DNA from: Streptosporangium roseum DSM 43021
GTDB taxonomy: Bacteria; Actinomycetota; Actinomycetes; Streptosporangiales; Streptosporangiaceae
Assembly (NCBI RefSeq): GCF_000024865.1
Contig: NC_013595.1
Location: forward strand, 2,356,001 to 2,420,000
Direction of reading: 5' to 3'
Length of the DNA stretch: 64,000 bases
The position numbers and the translations under genes were made by a program. Below, piece by piece: positions 1-8,871 of the stretch. Every line of letters begins with the position of its first letter. Position 1 is the stretch's first letter. The notes under the pieces were generated by a model that was not told the DNA's origin, did no database searches, and was given only the letters and a program-made list of their open reading frames with translations.

Positions 1-29
1 CCGCACCCGGGGGGTCCTCCGGGGTGCGG
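1..29 (-). terminator. Hairpin downstream of the GH3 gene
   Basis: CCGCACCC at 1-8 pairs with GGGTGCGG at 22-29 around a 13-nt GC-rich loop. It lies 22 bases beyond the stop of the minus-strand hexosaminidase gene, where a terminator is expected. There is no clear U tract, as is common in high-GC actinobacteria. The window edge cuts the context. Confidence 0.5.
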
Positions 30-50
30 GCCGTACCGGCATGGGTGAGG

Positions 51-1505
51 TCAGACGCCGAGCAGTTCGGCGGCGGCCTGGGCGTTGGCGCGGGCGGCGC
101 CGTAGGTGGCGAGGTAGGTGACGCCCTCGGGGCGCCAGATCGGCAGGCCCATCTCGACCACCGTGGCGTCGGGGCGGGCGGCCAGCAGCGCCGACACCAC
201 CGACTTGCTGGCCTCGTAGCGGTGGGCGTCCTTGACCACGACGACCAGGGAACGGCCGGTGGCACGCTCCAGGATGCCGGGGACGTCCGCCGTCTCGGGC
301 TTGACCCGGACCACCTCCGCCTGCGGCAGCAGGGGGGCGAAGCCCCACGGCACGTCGCCGACCGCGATGGTCGGCGGGGTGTCCACCTCGACCACCAGCG
401 GGTCGACCAGCGGGGACGCCGAGCCGGTGAGGCTGACCGCGCGGCGGGCGGCGGCCAGGCCGATGACGTTCTTCTCCGCCTGGCCCGTCTGGGACGTGCC
501 GAACCAGGCGCGCAGGCGGGCCACCCGCTCGGCGGCGGCCTCCAGGCGGGCCAGCGGCAGCCGGCCGTCCCCGACCGCGGCGACGATCTCGGTGATGATC
601 CGGCGGACGTCGTCCTCGGTCGGCAGTGGGCCGAGGCAGAGCAGGTCGGTCCCGGCGGCGAGCGAGAGCACCGAGCCGCCGGCCAGGCCGTAGGTGTCGG
701 TGACGGCCTTCATGTCGAGGGCGTCGGAGACGATCACGCCGTCGTAGCCCAGCTCGCCGCGGAGCAGGACGGTCAGGGCGGCGGCCGACAGCGTGGCGGG
801 GGTCGTGCCGGTCAGGGCGGGGACCCGGACATGCGCGGTCATGATGGACCTGGTCCCGGCGTCGATCGCGGCGCGGAAGGGCACGAGCTCGCGTTCCCGC
901 AGCAGTTCGAGCGAGGCGTCGACGAGCGGGATCTCCAGGTGGGAGTCCTGGCGGGTGGCGCCGTGACCGGGGAAGTGCTTGACGCAGGCGGCCACGCCCG
1001 CCGCCTGCAGGCCGTGGACGGCGGCGACGGTGTGCCGGGCGACCAGCGCGGTGTCCGGCCCGAAGGATCGGGTGCCGATCACCGGGTTGTCGTCGGCGGT
1101 GTTCACGTCGGCGGACGGCGCCATGTCCAGGTTGACGCCACAGCGGGCCAGGTCGTCACCGATGGACCGGTAGACGCGCCGGGTCAGCTCGACGTCGTCG
1201 ACGGCGCCGAGGGCGGCGTTGCCCGGGTAGGGGCTGCCCACGTGGTAGTCGAGCCGGGTGACGTCGCCGCCCTCCTCGTCCAGAGAGATGACCGGTTCAC
1301 CGGCCTCGCGCAGGCGGGCGGTGAGGCCGGAGAGCTGGGCGGGATCGGCGACGTTGAAGCCGAAGAGGGTGACGCCGCCAAGACCGTTCTCCAGGTCCCG
1401 GAGGACCCATTCGGGGGCGGTGGTGCCCCGGAAGGCGACGAGCAACGTGCCGGCCGCGAGACGACGCAGCCCCCGATCGCTGGGGTCCGCGATGAACTCA
1501 GACAT
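51..1505 (-). CDS. Glycoside hydrolase family 3 beta-N-acetylhexosaminidase (NagZ-like)
   Basis: This is a 484-residue cytoplasmic protein with no signal peptide. It carries the NagZ signature KHFPGHGATRQDSH at residues 176-189, in which the Asp-His pair acts as general acid/base. An SDALDMKAV motif further on supplies the nucleophilic Asp of GH3 hexosaminidases. Family members remove terminal beta-linked GlcNAc from chito-oligosaccharides or muropeptides. The C-terminal part after about residue 340 resembles the second alpha/beta domain seen in the longer actinobacterial NagZ proteins. It lies downstream of a sugar ABC importer on the same strand, separated by a 13-bp stem-loop at 1556-1597, so it probably hydrolyses the imported sugar but may be transcribed less than the importer. 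The ATG at 1505 has only a weak upstream AGGT. Confidence 0.88.
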   Translation of the reverse strand: MSEFIADPSDRGLRRLAAGTLLVAFRGTTAPEWVLRDLENGLGGVTLFGFNVADPAQLSGLTARLREAGEPVISLDEEGGDVTRLDYHVGSPYPGNAALGAVDDVELTRRVYRSIGDDLARCGVNLDMAPSADVNTADDNPVIGTRSFGPDTALVARHTVAAVHGLQAAGVAACVKHFPGHGATRQDSHLEIPLVDASLELLRERELVPFRAAIDAGTRSIMTAHVRVPALTGTTPATLSAAALTVLLRGELGYDGVIVSDALDMKAVTDTYGLAGGSVLSLAAGTDLLCLGPLPTEDDVRRIITEIVAAVGDGRLPLARLEAAAERVARLRAWFGTSQTGQAEKNVIGLAAARRAVSLTGSASPLVDPLVVEVDTPPTIAVGDVPWGFAPLLPQAEVVRVKPETADVPGILERATGRSLVVVVKDAHRYEASKSVVSALLAARPDATVVEMGLPIWRPEGVTYLATYGAARANAQAAAELLGV

Positions 1506-1555
1506 GGCGCTACCTGATTCCTTACCTGAGATTAGGGGTGTCGAACATGGACAGG

Positions 1556-1597
1556 GCTGGTACGGCTCGCGCCTTGTGGGTGCGGAGCCGTACCAGC
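1556..1597 (-). terminator. Stem-loop between importer operon and GH3 gene
   Basis: Thirteen bases at 1556-1568 (GCTGGTACGGCTC) pair perfectly with 1585-1597 around a 16-nt loop. It sits 11 bases beyond the stop of the inner-membrane permease gene and 51 bases upstream of the hexosaminidase start. A full terminator or a partial attenuator would both fit. No T run follows it. Confidence 0.65.
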
Positions 1598-1607
1598 GCC
1601 AGAGGGG

Positions 1608-2459
1608 TTAGCCCTTGACGGCGCCCGCGACGAGGCCGGTGACCATGCGCCGCTGCACCAGGAGGAAGAAGACGACGACAGGGATCGTCATCATCGTGGA
1701 GCCGGCCATGATGGCGCCCCAGTCGGTGCCTCGCTGCCCGAAGAAGAACTGCAGCGCGACGGGCATCGTGTAGCCCGAGGAGTCCGACATCAGGATGAGC
1801 GCGAAGATCAGCTCGTTCCAGGCGGTGATGAACGAGAAGATGCTCGTCGCCACCAGGCCGGGGGCCACCAGCGGGAACAGGACCTTCCGGAAGGTCGTGA
1901 ACCGGCTGGCGCCGTCGATCCAGGCGGCCTCCTCCAGGGACTTGGGCACCGCGGCGACGAAGGTGCGCAGCATCCAGATGCCGAAGGGGAGGGTCAGGCC
2001 GACGTTGATGACGATCAGGCCCAGCAACTGGTCGTAGAGGCCGAGCCGCTTGACGTTGAGGAAAAGCGGGATGAGAAGGGCCTCGGCCGGGATCATCTGG
2101 ACGATGAGCAGCAGGACCAGGAAGCTGCTGCGGCCCTTGAAGGCGAAGCGGGCGATGGCGGTGGCCGCCAGCAGCGCGAAGACGGCGCCGATGACCACGG
2201 TGCCCAGCGCGACGATCGCGCTGTTGCGCATGTAGAGCCAGATGGAGTTGCCCGCCACGCCCTCGGTGAGCACCCGCTTCAGGTGGTCGAGGGTGAGCTC
2301 CGTGGGGAACGGGATGAACTCCGTCGTGAAGATCTGGTCGTTGGTCTTGAAGGAGGTCGAGACCATCCAGTAGACGGGGAAAACCGCGAAGATGAAGACC
2401 AGGACGCCGGCCGCGTTGAGCGCGGCCTTCCCGAGGCGCTTGCGTGCGATCGGAGTCAT
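1608..2459 (-). CDS. Carbohydrate ABC transporter permease (MalG/DasC type)
   Basis: This 283-residue inner-membrane protein has about six predicted helices. The MalG-family EAA loop EEAAWIDGASRFTTFRKVLF contacts the cytoplasmic ATPase. The ATG at 2459 overlaps the TGA of the upstream permease by one base and follows GGAGGAG with a 5-base spacer, so I prefer it to the GTG at 2462. With the next two genes it forms a binding-protein-dependent sugar importer. No ATPase gene is linked. In actinomycetes such importers commonly share an MsiK-type ATPase encoded elsewhere (established knowledge). Chitobiose or GlcNAc is inferred as substrate from the NagZ-like and ROK neighbours. Confidence 0.9.
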   Translation of the reverse strand: MTPIARKRLGKAALNAAGVLVFIFAVFPVYWMVSTSFKTNDQIFTTEFIPFPTELTLDHLKRVLTEGVAGNSIWLYMRNSAIVALGTVVIGAVFALLAATAIARFAFKGRSSFLVLLLIVQMIPAEALLIPLFLNVKRLGLYDQLLGLIVINVGLTLPFGIWMLRTFVAAVPKSLEEAAWIDGASRFTTFRKVLFPLVAPGLVATSIFSFITAWNELIFALILMSDSSGYTMPVALQFFFGQRGTDWGAIMAGSTMMTIPVVVFFLLVQRRMVTGLVAGAVKG

Positions 2460-3472
2460 CACATCTCCTCCGTCTTCACGATCTGCCGGACGTAGACGGC
2501 GGTGACGACGAGCAGGAGCAGCGTCAGGACCACCGCGATCGCCGCACCGGTGCCCATCTTCGGCGGGCTGCGGAAGGCCTCGGCGAAGGAGAACATGGAC
2601 AGGTTGAAGGCCTCGCGGTTGGTCGGCCCGTTCATCAGCACGTAGAGCTGGCTGAAGACCTTGAAGTTCCAGATGATGGACAGGATCGTCAGCACCGAGA
2701 AGACCGGCTTGAGCAGCGGGAAGGTGATCTTCCTGAAGGTCCGCCAGGGGGTGGACCCGTCGACCCGGGCCGCCTCGTAGAGCTCTGTGGGGATGCCCTT
2801 GAGACCGGCCAGCACCGACACCGCGATGAACGGGAACGACGCCCAGACCACACAGATGATCAGCACCAGGTAGATGGTGAGCGCGTCGTTCAGCCAGGGC
2901 TCGCCGGTCCAGTCGGCCCGCCCGAACAGCAGGCTGGACAGCCAGTCCGGGAGCAGGTTGAGCAGCCAGTTGATCATTCCGGCGTCGGCGTCGAAGAGCC
3001 AGCGCCAGATGACGCCCTGGGCGACCGGCGGCACGGCCCAGGCGGACATGATGCCGACCACCACGACCGTGGACATCTTCTTGCCGAGCTTGTTGAGCAG
3101 CGTGCCCACCGCGGTCCCGAGGACCAGTGTCAGGGTCACCGTGACGGCGGCGAAGACGACGGTGTTGCGGAGCGAGGACCAGAAGATCTCGTTGTCGAGA
3201 ACCTTGGTGTAGTTGTCCCAGCCCACCCAGTCAGCCGGCTTCTTGCCGTTGATCTGGGGGATCCCCACCTTCTGGAAGGAGATGACGATCATCTGGAACA
3301 GCGGGTAGAGCAGCAGTCCGGCGATCACCACTAGACCGGGTACGAGCAGGACGTACGGGATGATCCACGGAGGGAGCCCGCTGGCCCTGGCGGGGCGCTG
3401 CGGGCTGTTACGGCGCCGCCCCGAGGCGGAGGGGTTGCCTCCGCCCCGGGCGATCGTAGACGTGTTCGTCAT
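2459..3472 (-). CDS. Carbohydrate ABC transporter permease (MalF/DasB type)
   Basis: This is a 337-residue membrane protein with a basic, disordered N terminus (residues 1-35) followed by about six helices. The EAA motif EAARVDGSTPWRTFRKITFP near residue 240 identifies the permease family. It is the partner of the overlapping downstream permease and starts four bases after the binding-protein stop, so the three genes form one transcription unit. The MalF-like periplasmic loop after the first helix (GIPQINGKKPADWVGWDNY) is typical of sugar permeases. Confidence 0.9.
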   Translation of the reverse strand: MTNTSTIARGGGNPSASGRRRNSPQRPARASGLPPWIIPYVLLVPGLVVIAGLLLYPLFQMIVISFQKVGIPQINGKKPADWVGWDNYTKVLDNEIFWSSLRNTVVFAAVTVTLTLVLGTAVGTLLNKLGKKMSTVVVVGIMSAWAVPPVAQGVIWRWLFDADAGMINWLLNLLPDWLSSLLFGRADWTGEPWLNDALTIYLVLIICVVWASFPFIAVSVLAGLKGIPTELYEAARVDGSTPWRTFRKITFPLLKPVFSVLTILSIIWNFKVFSQLYVLMNGPTNREAFNLSMFSFAEAFRSPPKMGTGAAIAVVLTLLLLVVTAVYVRQIVKTEEM

Positions 3473-3476
3473 GTGA

Positions 3477-4808
3477 CTACTGGTTCAGGATCTCTTCGAT
3501 TTCCCCGTTGGCCTTGGTGAGAGCCTCGTCAGGGGTGGCCTTGCCCTCGATGACGGACCGCGCGGCGTTCTGCAGCACGGCCTTGGTCTCGTTGGCCTCG
3601 GTCCAGTTGGAGTCGGCCGGGAAGGCCTTGGCCTTGGCGAAGGCCGCCGCGAACGGGGCCAGCGCCGGGTCCGAGCTCAGCTTCGCCAGAGCCTCGGGGT
3701 AGATCGGGAGCAGGCCGCCCTCAAGGGCGTAACGCTCCGCCCACTCCTTGTTGGTGGCCAGCTTCAGGTACTCGGCCGCGAGCTCCTTGTTCTTGGCGCT
3801 GTCCCAGATGGCGATGTCGTTGCCGCCGAAGAAGGACGGGGCCTCGCCGCCGGCCTTGGCCGGGAGCGGGAAGAAGGCCAGCTTGTCGGCCTTCAGCTTG
3901 CCCTTGCTGTCCACCTCGATGCCGGGCAGGTCCCAGCCGGCCGTCAGGTACATGCCGACCTTGTCGTTGGCGAACCGCTTGCGGATGTCGACCGTGTTCT
4001 GCGTCAGGCGCGACTTACCGGACAGGCCGTCGGTGACCAGGCTCGTGTAGGTGGCGAAACCGGCCTTGAACTTGGGGTCGGTCACCTTGCCGACCCACTT
4101 GCCGCCCTCCTTGAGGGCGTACTCGCCACCCTCGGACCAGGCGAACGCGCCGAGCAGGTGGTTGGCGTCGGAGCCGCCGTTGAAGGCGAAGCCGTCGACG
4201 TCCTTGCCCTTCTTCTCCTGGATCTTCTTGGCCGCGGCGACCAGCTCGTCCCAGGTCTTCGGAACCTCGATGTCGAGGTCCTTGAACCAGTCCTTGCGGT
4301 AGAGCACCGCGCGGGAGCCGGCGCCCCAGGGCAGGGCGTAGACCTCGTTGTCGATGGTCTCCAGGCCGAGCAGGTTCTTCGGAATCTGGGCCTGGTCGCC
4401 GGCCTCCGCCAGCGGGGTGACCGGGGAGAGGGCTTCCTGGCTCTGCCAGAGCGGCACCTGGTCGTTGCCGATCTCGGTGACGTCCGGGCCGGCGCCGCCC
4501 GCCGCGGCGGCGGTGAACTTGTCGTTCACCTGGGGCCACGGGATCCACTCAAGCTTGATCTTGGCGCCGGACTCCTTCTCGAAGGCCGCGTTCAGCTCGT
4601 CCATGTACTTCTGGGCGGCCGGGTTGCTGTCGCCGAGACGCCACACGGTCAGGGTCTGGCCGGCGTACTTCGGGCCGGAGGCGGCGGTGGAGGCGCCTGC
4701 CTGGGGGTCGGCGCTCTTGGCGGGCTCGTCGGTGGAACCACATGCGGCGAGGCCCAGGGCCAGGGCGGCGGTGGTAGCAGTCGTAACCGCGATCTTCGTG
4801 ATTTTCAC
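3477..4808 (-). CDS. Sugar-binding lipoprotein of ABC importer (family 1)
   Basis: This 443-residue lipoprotein has a signal peptide (KITKIAVTTATTAALALGL) and a lipobox ending LAAC, with a Gly/Ser after the lipidated Cys. It then has a Thr/Ala/Ser-rich tether and a bilobed solute-binding fold of the family-1 (MalE/DasA/NgcE) class. GTG at 4808 is chosen because GGGAG lies 9 bases upstream and the signal peptide starts directly after it; the GTG at 4835 would add a charged nine-residue extension. It is the first gene of the importer operon and faces the ROK regulator. Amino-sugar specificity is inferred from context. Confidence 0.88.
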   Translation of the reverse strand: MKITKIAVTTATTAALALGLAACGSTDEPAKSADPQAGASTAASGPKYAGQTLTVWRLGDSNPAAQKYMDELNAAFEKESGAKIKLEWIPWPQVNDKFTAAAAGGAGPDVTEIGNDQVPLWQSQEALSPVTPLAEAGDQAQIPKNLLGLETIDNEVYALPWGAGSRAVLYRKDWFKDLDIEVPKTWDELVAAAKKIQEKKGKDVDGFAFNGGSDANHLLGAFAWSEGGEYALKEGGKWVGKVTDPKFKAGFATYTSLVTDGLSGKSRLTQNTVDIRKRFANDKVGMYLTAGWDLPGIEVDSKGKLKADKLAFFPLPAKAGGEAPSFFGGNDIAIWDSAKNKELAAEYLKLATNKEWAERYALEGGLLPIYPEALAKLSSDPALAPFAAAFAKAKAFPADSNWTEANETKAVLQNAARSVIEGKATPDEALTKANGEIEEILNQ

Positions 4809-4969
4809 TTTGGGGTTCTCCCTTCCCGGCTTCACGTCGGGGTCGCGCTTCGGGTGCCGGCGTGGTCCCCATGCCGCGCCACACCTGATCGAAGGCGCCT
4901 CCTCACGGTCGGCGCTCTGACATCCCGCAGCCTGCTGTCACTCTTGCCTGCGGGCTGACTACGGTTAAA

Positions 4970-5005
4970 CTAACAAGAAACTTTCTTAAAAGAAACGATC
5001 GTTAG
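4970..5005. promoter_or_regulatory. AT-rich divergent operator region (importer / ROK)
   Basis: In the 222-bp gap between the importer and the ROK gene, a 36-bp AT-rich island contains a perfect 13-bp dyad AAGAAACTTTCTT (4975-4987) and a second dyad AACGATCGTT (4994-5003). CTAAC (4970-4974) and GTTAG (5001-5005) form an outer pair. NagC/Mlc-type ROK repressors bind AT-rich inverted repeats, so this is the likely ROK operator and divergent promoter. The remainder of 4809-4969 shows nothing else clear. Confidence 0.6.
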
Positions 5006-5030
5006 CGGATCGTGACGGGGGGAGCCGATC

Positions 5031-6191
5031 TTGTCCAGACGTCCGGGGACACCTCGTCTGCTGCGCCAGCTCAATGACCGCGCGGCACTGGAGCTGCTCC
5101 TGTCCAGTGGCCCGCTCACCCGGGCTGAGCTGGGAGAACACACCGGGCTCTCCAAGGTGACCGCGGGCCAGCTCCTCGCCAGGCTGGAGGACCGCGACCT
5201 CGTCGCGGTGGTCGGCGAGCAGGCCGGCGGGCGCGGCCCCAACGCCGCCCTGTACGGCGTCGTACCTTCGTGCGCGTACGTCGTGGGCCTTGACGTGCTG
5301 CCCGACCGGATCAGCGCCGGAGTGGCCGACATCACCGGCGAGACCGTCGCGGAGATCTCGGTGGACCCCAACGGCCACGACGACCCGGTCCGGCTCGTGC
5401 AGGGCGCCGTCCGGAAGGCGTGCGAGTCGGGGGGCATCCCCATGTCCGGCCTGCGCGCCTTCGTGATCGGCACCAGGGGCGTCGTCGACCCCCGGACCGG
5501 CGACGTCCGGTTCTCCCTCGACCTGCCCTCCTGGCACGAGGGCGTGCTCGCCGGGCTCCGCCGCCACCTCAACGTCCCCGTGACGATCGAGAACGACGTG
5601 AACCTGGCCGCGCTGGCCGAGCGCTGCCACGGCGCGGCCCTGGACATGGATGACTTCGTCCTCGTCTGGGCGGGGGTCGGCCAGGGACTCGGGGTCATGC
5701 TCGGCGGACGCCTGCACCGCGGCTTCACCGGCGGCGCCGGCGAGATCGGCTGGCTCCCGGTCCCCGGCGAGCCGCTCCCCACCGATGTGGGCGAGCCCCA
5801 GTCCGGCTCGTTCCAGCGCCTGGTCGGCGGCGACGCCGTGGCCGGCCTGGCGGACGCGCACGGCGTCGCCGGCGACTCCGTCGGCGACTACGTCCGTACG
5901 GCCGTCACCGGCGGTTCGGAGAGCTTCCTCGACGAGTTGGCCGGGAGGCTGGCGGTCGGCGTGGCGGCGGTGGCCGTGGTCCTGGACCCCGGGCTGATCG
6001 TGCTCGGCGGCGACGTCGGCAGGGCCGGCGGCAGCGCGCTCGCGGCCAGGGTCGAGGAGGCCGTGGCCCGGGTCTGCCCGAGCCAGCCGAGGGTCGTGAC
6101 GACGGAGGTACGGGGCAACCCGGTGCTGCGAGGCGCCCTGGTGTCGGCCCTGCACCAGGCCCGCGAGCAGGTGTTCTCCCAGACGGTGTGA
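5031..6191 (+). CDS. ROK family transcriptional regulator
   Basis: This is a 386-residue protein. An N-terminal winged helix-turn-helix (about residues 12-70, GPLTRAELGEHTGLSKVTAGQLLARL) is followed by a ROK sugar-kinase-like domain with GxGxGxG-type turns and GGAGEIGWLPV. The CxCGxxGC zinc motif of classical ROK repressors is not present in the corresponding stretch (VPGEPLPTDVGEPQSGSF), so zinc binding may be lost. The TTG start at 5031 follows GGGGGGAG with a 6-base spacer. It is divergent from the amino-sugar importer and is the probable repressor of it, with a (phospho)sugar as ligand (inference). Confidence 0.88.
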   Translation: MSRRPGTPRLLRQLNDRAALELLLSSGPLTRAELGEHTGLSKVTAGQLLARLEDRDLVAVVGEQAGGRGPNAALYGVVPSCAYVVGLDVLPDRISAGVADITGETVAEISVDPNGHDDPVRLVQGAVRKACESGGIPMSGLRAFVIGTRGVVDPRTGDVRFSLDLPSWHEGVLAGLRRHLNVPVTIENDVNLAALAERCHGAALDMDDFVLVWAGVGQGLGVMLGGRLHRGFTGGAGEIGWLPVPGEPLPTDVGEPQSGSFQRLVGGDAVAGLADAHGVAGDSVGDYVRTAVTGGSESFLDELAGRLAVGVAAVAVVLDPGLIVLGGDVGRAGGSALAARVEEAVARVCPSQPRVVTTEVRGNPVLRGALVSALHQAREQVFSQTV

Positions 6192-6202
6192 GAATTGGCG
6201 CT

Positions 6203-6847
6203 ATGCGCGACATCGTTCTGATCTCCGATCCCCGTGTCACCGCGATCCCCGTCGAGGAGTCCGGAGAGCGGCTGGCCGACGTCCGGGGGCGGCTGCGGGT
6301 GGACGGGCGGATGGCCGATTCCGAGGGGGCGTTCGCCCACCTGCGGGAGGGGCTGCTGGCCCGGCTGGAGGGCGCGCAGGCGCAGCTCCCGCCCGGTTAC
6401 CGGCTGCTGGTGGTGGAGGGCTACCGGCCGCTGGCGACGCAGCAGCGGATCTTCGAGGAGTACTCGGCGGAGCTGCGGCTGGTGTTTCCGGAGATGTCGC
6501 CCGAGGAGATCTGCGTGGCGGCGAGCCGCTACGTCTCGCCTGTCGCGGTCGCCCCGCACACCGCGGGCGCGGCAGTGGACCTGACCCTGTGCACCGAGGA
6601 CGGGGACGAGCTCGACATGGGCACCGCGCTCAACGCCACCCCCGAGCAGAGTGACGGCGCCTGCTACACCGACGCCTCCGGCCTGTCGTCCGAGGCCCGC
6701 CACCACCGCGGCATGCTCGGCACGGCCCTGCGGTCGGCCGGCCTGGTCAACTACCCCACCGAGTGGTGGCACTGGTCCTACGGCGACCGCTACTGGGCCA
6801 TGACCACCGGGGCCGCGGCCGCCGTCTACGGCCCCACGTCGGTCTGA
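6203..6847 (+). CDS. D-alanyl-D-alanine dipeptidase (VanX/DdpX-like, M15D)
   Basis: This 214-residue peptidase carries the zinc motif APHTAGAAVDLTL (SxHxxGxAxD type) and the downstream EWWHWSYGDRYW, which supplies the catalytic Glu and third zinc His. The family hydrolyses D-Ala-D-Ala in cell-wall recycling or vancomycin resistance. The ATG at 6203 gives the conserved N terminus MRDIVLISDP; a GTG at 6188 overlapping the ROK stop is also possible. There is no vanHA or vanRS nearby, so recycling, not glycopeptide resistance, is the better reading. It is probably co-transcribed with the ROK gene. Confidence 0.85.
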   Translation: MRDIVLISDPRVTAIPVEESGERLADVRGRLRVDGRMADSEGAFAHLREGLLARLEGAQAQLPPGYRLLVVEGYRPLATQQRIFEEYSAELRLVFPEMSPEEICVAASRYVSPVAVAPHTAGAAVDLTLCTEDGDELDMGTALNATPEQSDGACYTDASGLSSEARHHRGMLGTALRSAGLVNYPTEWWHWSYGDRYWAMTTGAAAAVYGPTSV

Positions 6848-6882
6848 GCCCGCCGCCCACGGCCCCACCTCCCGGGCCCGCC

Positions 6883-6949
6883 GCCCACGGCCCCGTCCGG
6901 TCCCGCCGCCTGCGGCTCCCGCCCACGGCCCCGTCCGGTCCCGCCGCCT
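6883..6949. repeat. GC-rich 38-bp imperfect direct repeat
   Basis: A 29-bp block beginning GCCCACGGCCCCGTCCGG occurs at 6883-6911 and 6921-6949, with related shorter pieces on both sides (6850-6984). It fills the gap between two convergent genes and has no visible hairpin with a U tract. Confidence 0.6.
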
Positions 6950-6984
6950 ACGGCCCCCGTCGGCGACCCCGTCCGGTCCGCCGC

Positions 6985-8829
6985 CTACCGCCCCACCTCC
7001 GCCGGGCGGTCAGGGACGGGGTCGCGCCAGCGGAGGGGGTGGTCGGCGGCGGCGCCGATCAGGCGGCCGGCGTGCGCGGTGAGGGTGGTGCAGCCCGCGG
7101 CGGAGCAGAGGTCGCTCCACTCCGCGGCGGCCGCCACCGGCAGGCGCGTGCGGATGCGGTCGTCCGGGCAGGCGGCGTAGAGGCGGCCGTTCATGGCGGT
7201 GAGGGCGACGGCTCCGGCCTCACCGTCGACCAGGGCCCACTCGGAGGTCTCCGGAGGCAGGCGCCACAGGCTGCCGTCGGCCGTGGCGGCCCACAGGTCG
7301 CCGTCGACCAGGGCCAGCCCGACCCCGCCGGAGGGGGCCGTGCCGAGCACGGTCCAGGGGGCCTCGGGGCCCGGGTCGCGGTAGACGAGCCGGTCGTCGC
7401 CGGTCAGGCCGTACAGGCCGATAGGCCTGGTGGTGGAGGCCTCGCGCGGGGTGGCCATGGCGACCACGCCGCCACCGGAGTCGATCCGCTGCCAGCGCAG
7501 GTTCTGGCCGGAGACGTCCCGGCGGTACAGCGAGCCGTCCGCGCCCACGCCGTACAGCTGGGAGTCGCACACCGTCAGCGCCCGGAACGGGCCGGCCGGA
7601 CCGATGACCTCCCACCCGGCGGGCGGGCCGGACAGCCGGTCCAGCACGTTGCGGGTGATCCGGTCCACGGCGGGATCGTGCAGGGTGTTGCCCCAGTTCA
7701 CGGTGGAGGCGGTGAACACCGTCCCGGCGCCGAGACCGAAGACGCCCATGGTGGCCATGCCGCCTTGGCCGTACCGGTGCCAGTGGCGCAGGTCGGCGGT
7801 GGCGAGGATGACGAAGGACGGCGGGGTGCCGTCGCGGCCGGTGGCCACCGGGACGCCGTCCACCTCGACGAAGTCGCAGGCGTCGGTCTCGTAGCCGATG
7901 CAGCCCTGGCCGAACTTGTCGCCCTCGCCCAGCCCCGTCCCGTCGAAGACCCAGTGCTCAGGGAAGCGGGCGGTGTAGGACTCCTCGTGCATCAGCTGCA
8001 TGTACGGCCCCCAGGTCCCGGCACCCCGCCGGAAGCTGACCCCGGTCAGGCTGTTCTCCGGCCGGTTCACCGGCGCGCTGGACCACTCGACCGTGGTGAG
8101 GCCGGGCTCCACGGTGGCCATCGGGTCGGTGACCGCGTCGCGGTAGCAGACCATGGTCCGCCCGTCGTCCTCCAGCCGGAACTGCCACCAGCAGGTGTTG
8201 CCGGAGAACACGGCCAGGTTGCCGCCCCGGCGGACGAACTCCTCCACGTTGTCGCGCATCCCCGCCGTCCAGTACTCGTCGTGGCCGTTGACCACCAGCA
8301 GCCGGTAGCCCGACAGCAGCGAGGCGCCGTCGTGCAGGTCCAGCCCCGAGCAGTAGTCCACCTCGTATCCGGCCGGGCCCAGCCAGCGCAGCATGCCCTC
8401 CTCCCAGCGCTCGGGCGGCGGGCCGCCGCCGGGCCGGTCGAAGGCGACGCGCGAGGCCCGGGTGGCCTGCTCGGTCCAGTAGATGGACTCGCCGGGGATG
8501 CCCGCCCGGTTGTAGGCCTGCCAGGTCGGGAACGGGATCGACAGCAGGATCGGGGAGCGCGGCCGGGCGGCCCGCACGACGAAGTAGACCTCCGAGGAGT
8601 CCTCGTCGGCGGTGAACACCGCCCGGTAGAGCGAGCTCGGCAGGTCGGCGGGGACGTCGAGCGTCCACAGGGGGCCGTCGAACTCCTCCTCGGACACCGC
8701 CCTGTCCGCGGACACGTCCTCCAGCAGGACCGAGCCGTGCAGGGGAGCCCGGGAGGCGCGCGCGAGATGGAAGCGGAGCGTGCCGCCCTGGACGCAGGAG
8801 GTGGCCTCGGCATAGGCGTACACCGTCAT
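6985..8829 (-). CDS. N,N-dimethylformamidase large-subunit-like protein
   Basis: This is a 614-residue protein. Residues about 1-380 match the N,N-dimethylformamidase beta-subunit family: an N-terminal beta-sandwich, then SIPFPTWQAYNRAGIPGESIYW and the glutamine-amidotransferase-like core LLVVNGHDEYWTAGMRDNVEEF. Residues about 395-600 form short repeats (SQLYGVGADGSLYRRD, GDLWAATADGSLWRLP, GRLYAACPDDRI) resembling a tectonin-type beta-propeller. The small dimethylformamidase subunit is absent. ATG 8829 follows CGGAGG with good spacing. As the last gene of the minus arm of the NRPS cluster it could be a tailoring amidohydrolase or a structural/binding protein. The exact reaction is unknown. 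Confidence 0.72.
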   Translation of the reverse strand: MTVYAYAEATSCVQGGTLRFHLARASRAPLHGSVLLEDVSADRAVSEEEFDGPLWTLDVPADLPSSLYRAVFTADEDSSEVYFVVRAARPRSPILLSIPFPTWQAYNRAGIPGESIYWTEQATRASRVAFDRPGGGPPPERWEEGMLRWLGPAGYEVDYCSGLDLHDGASLLSGYRLLVVNGHDEYWTAGMRDNVEEFVRRGGNLAVFSGNTCWWQFRLEDDGRTMVCYRDAVTDPMATVEPGLTTVEWSSAPVNRPENSLTGVSFRRGAGTWGPYMQLMHEESYTARFPEHWVFDGTGLGEGDKFGQGCIGYETDACDFVEVDGVPVATGRDGTPPSFVILATADLRHWHRYGQGGMATMGVFGLGAGTVFTASTVNWGNTLHDPAVDRITRNVLDRLSGPPAGWEVIGPAGPFRALTVCDSQLYGVGADGSLYRRDVSGQNLRWQRIDSGGGVVAMATPREASTTRPIGLYGLTGDDRLVYRDPGPEAPWTVLGTAPSGGVGLALVDGDLWAATADGSLWRLPPETSEWALVDGEAGAVALTAMNGRLYAACPDDRIRTRLPVAAAAEWSDLCSAAGCTTLTAHAGRLIGAAADHPLRWRDPVPDRPAEVGR

Positions 8830-8850
8830 CGAATACCTCCGGCATGGAGA

Positions 8851-8871
8851 TCCCGGGCTTCAGTCCCGGGG
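8851..8871. other. CCCGGG stem-loop resembling an IS200/IS605 end
   Basis: CCCGGG (8852-8857) and CCCGGG (8865-8870) flank the loop CTTCAGT. The stem-CTTCAG-stem layout followed by GAGG is like the terminal hairpins of IS200/IS605-family elements, but no transposase is present. It lies in the 76-bp gap between two cluster genes and may be only a local mRNA hairpin. Confidence 0.35.

Noticed and set aside
6203..6847. Glycopeptide resistance cassette
   Set aside because: Only a VanX-like dipeptidase is present; vanH, vanA and vanRS genes are absent nearby, so wall recycling is preferred.
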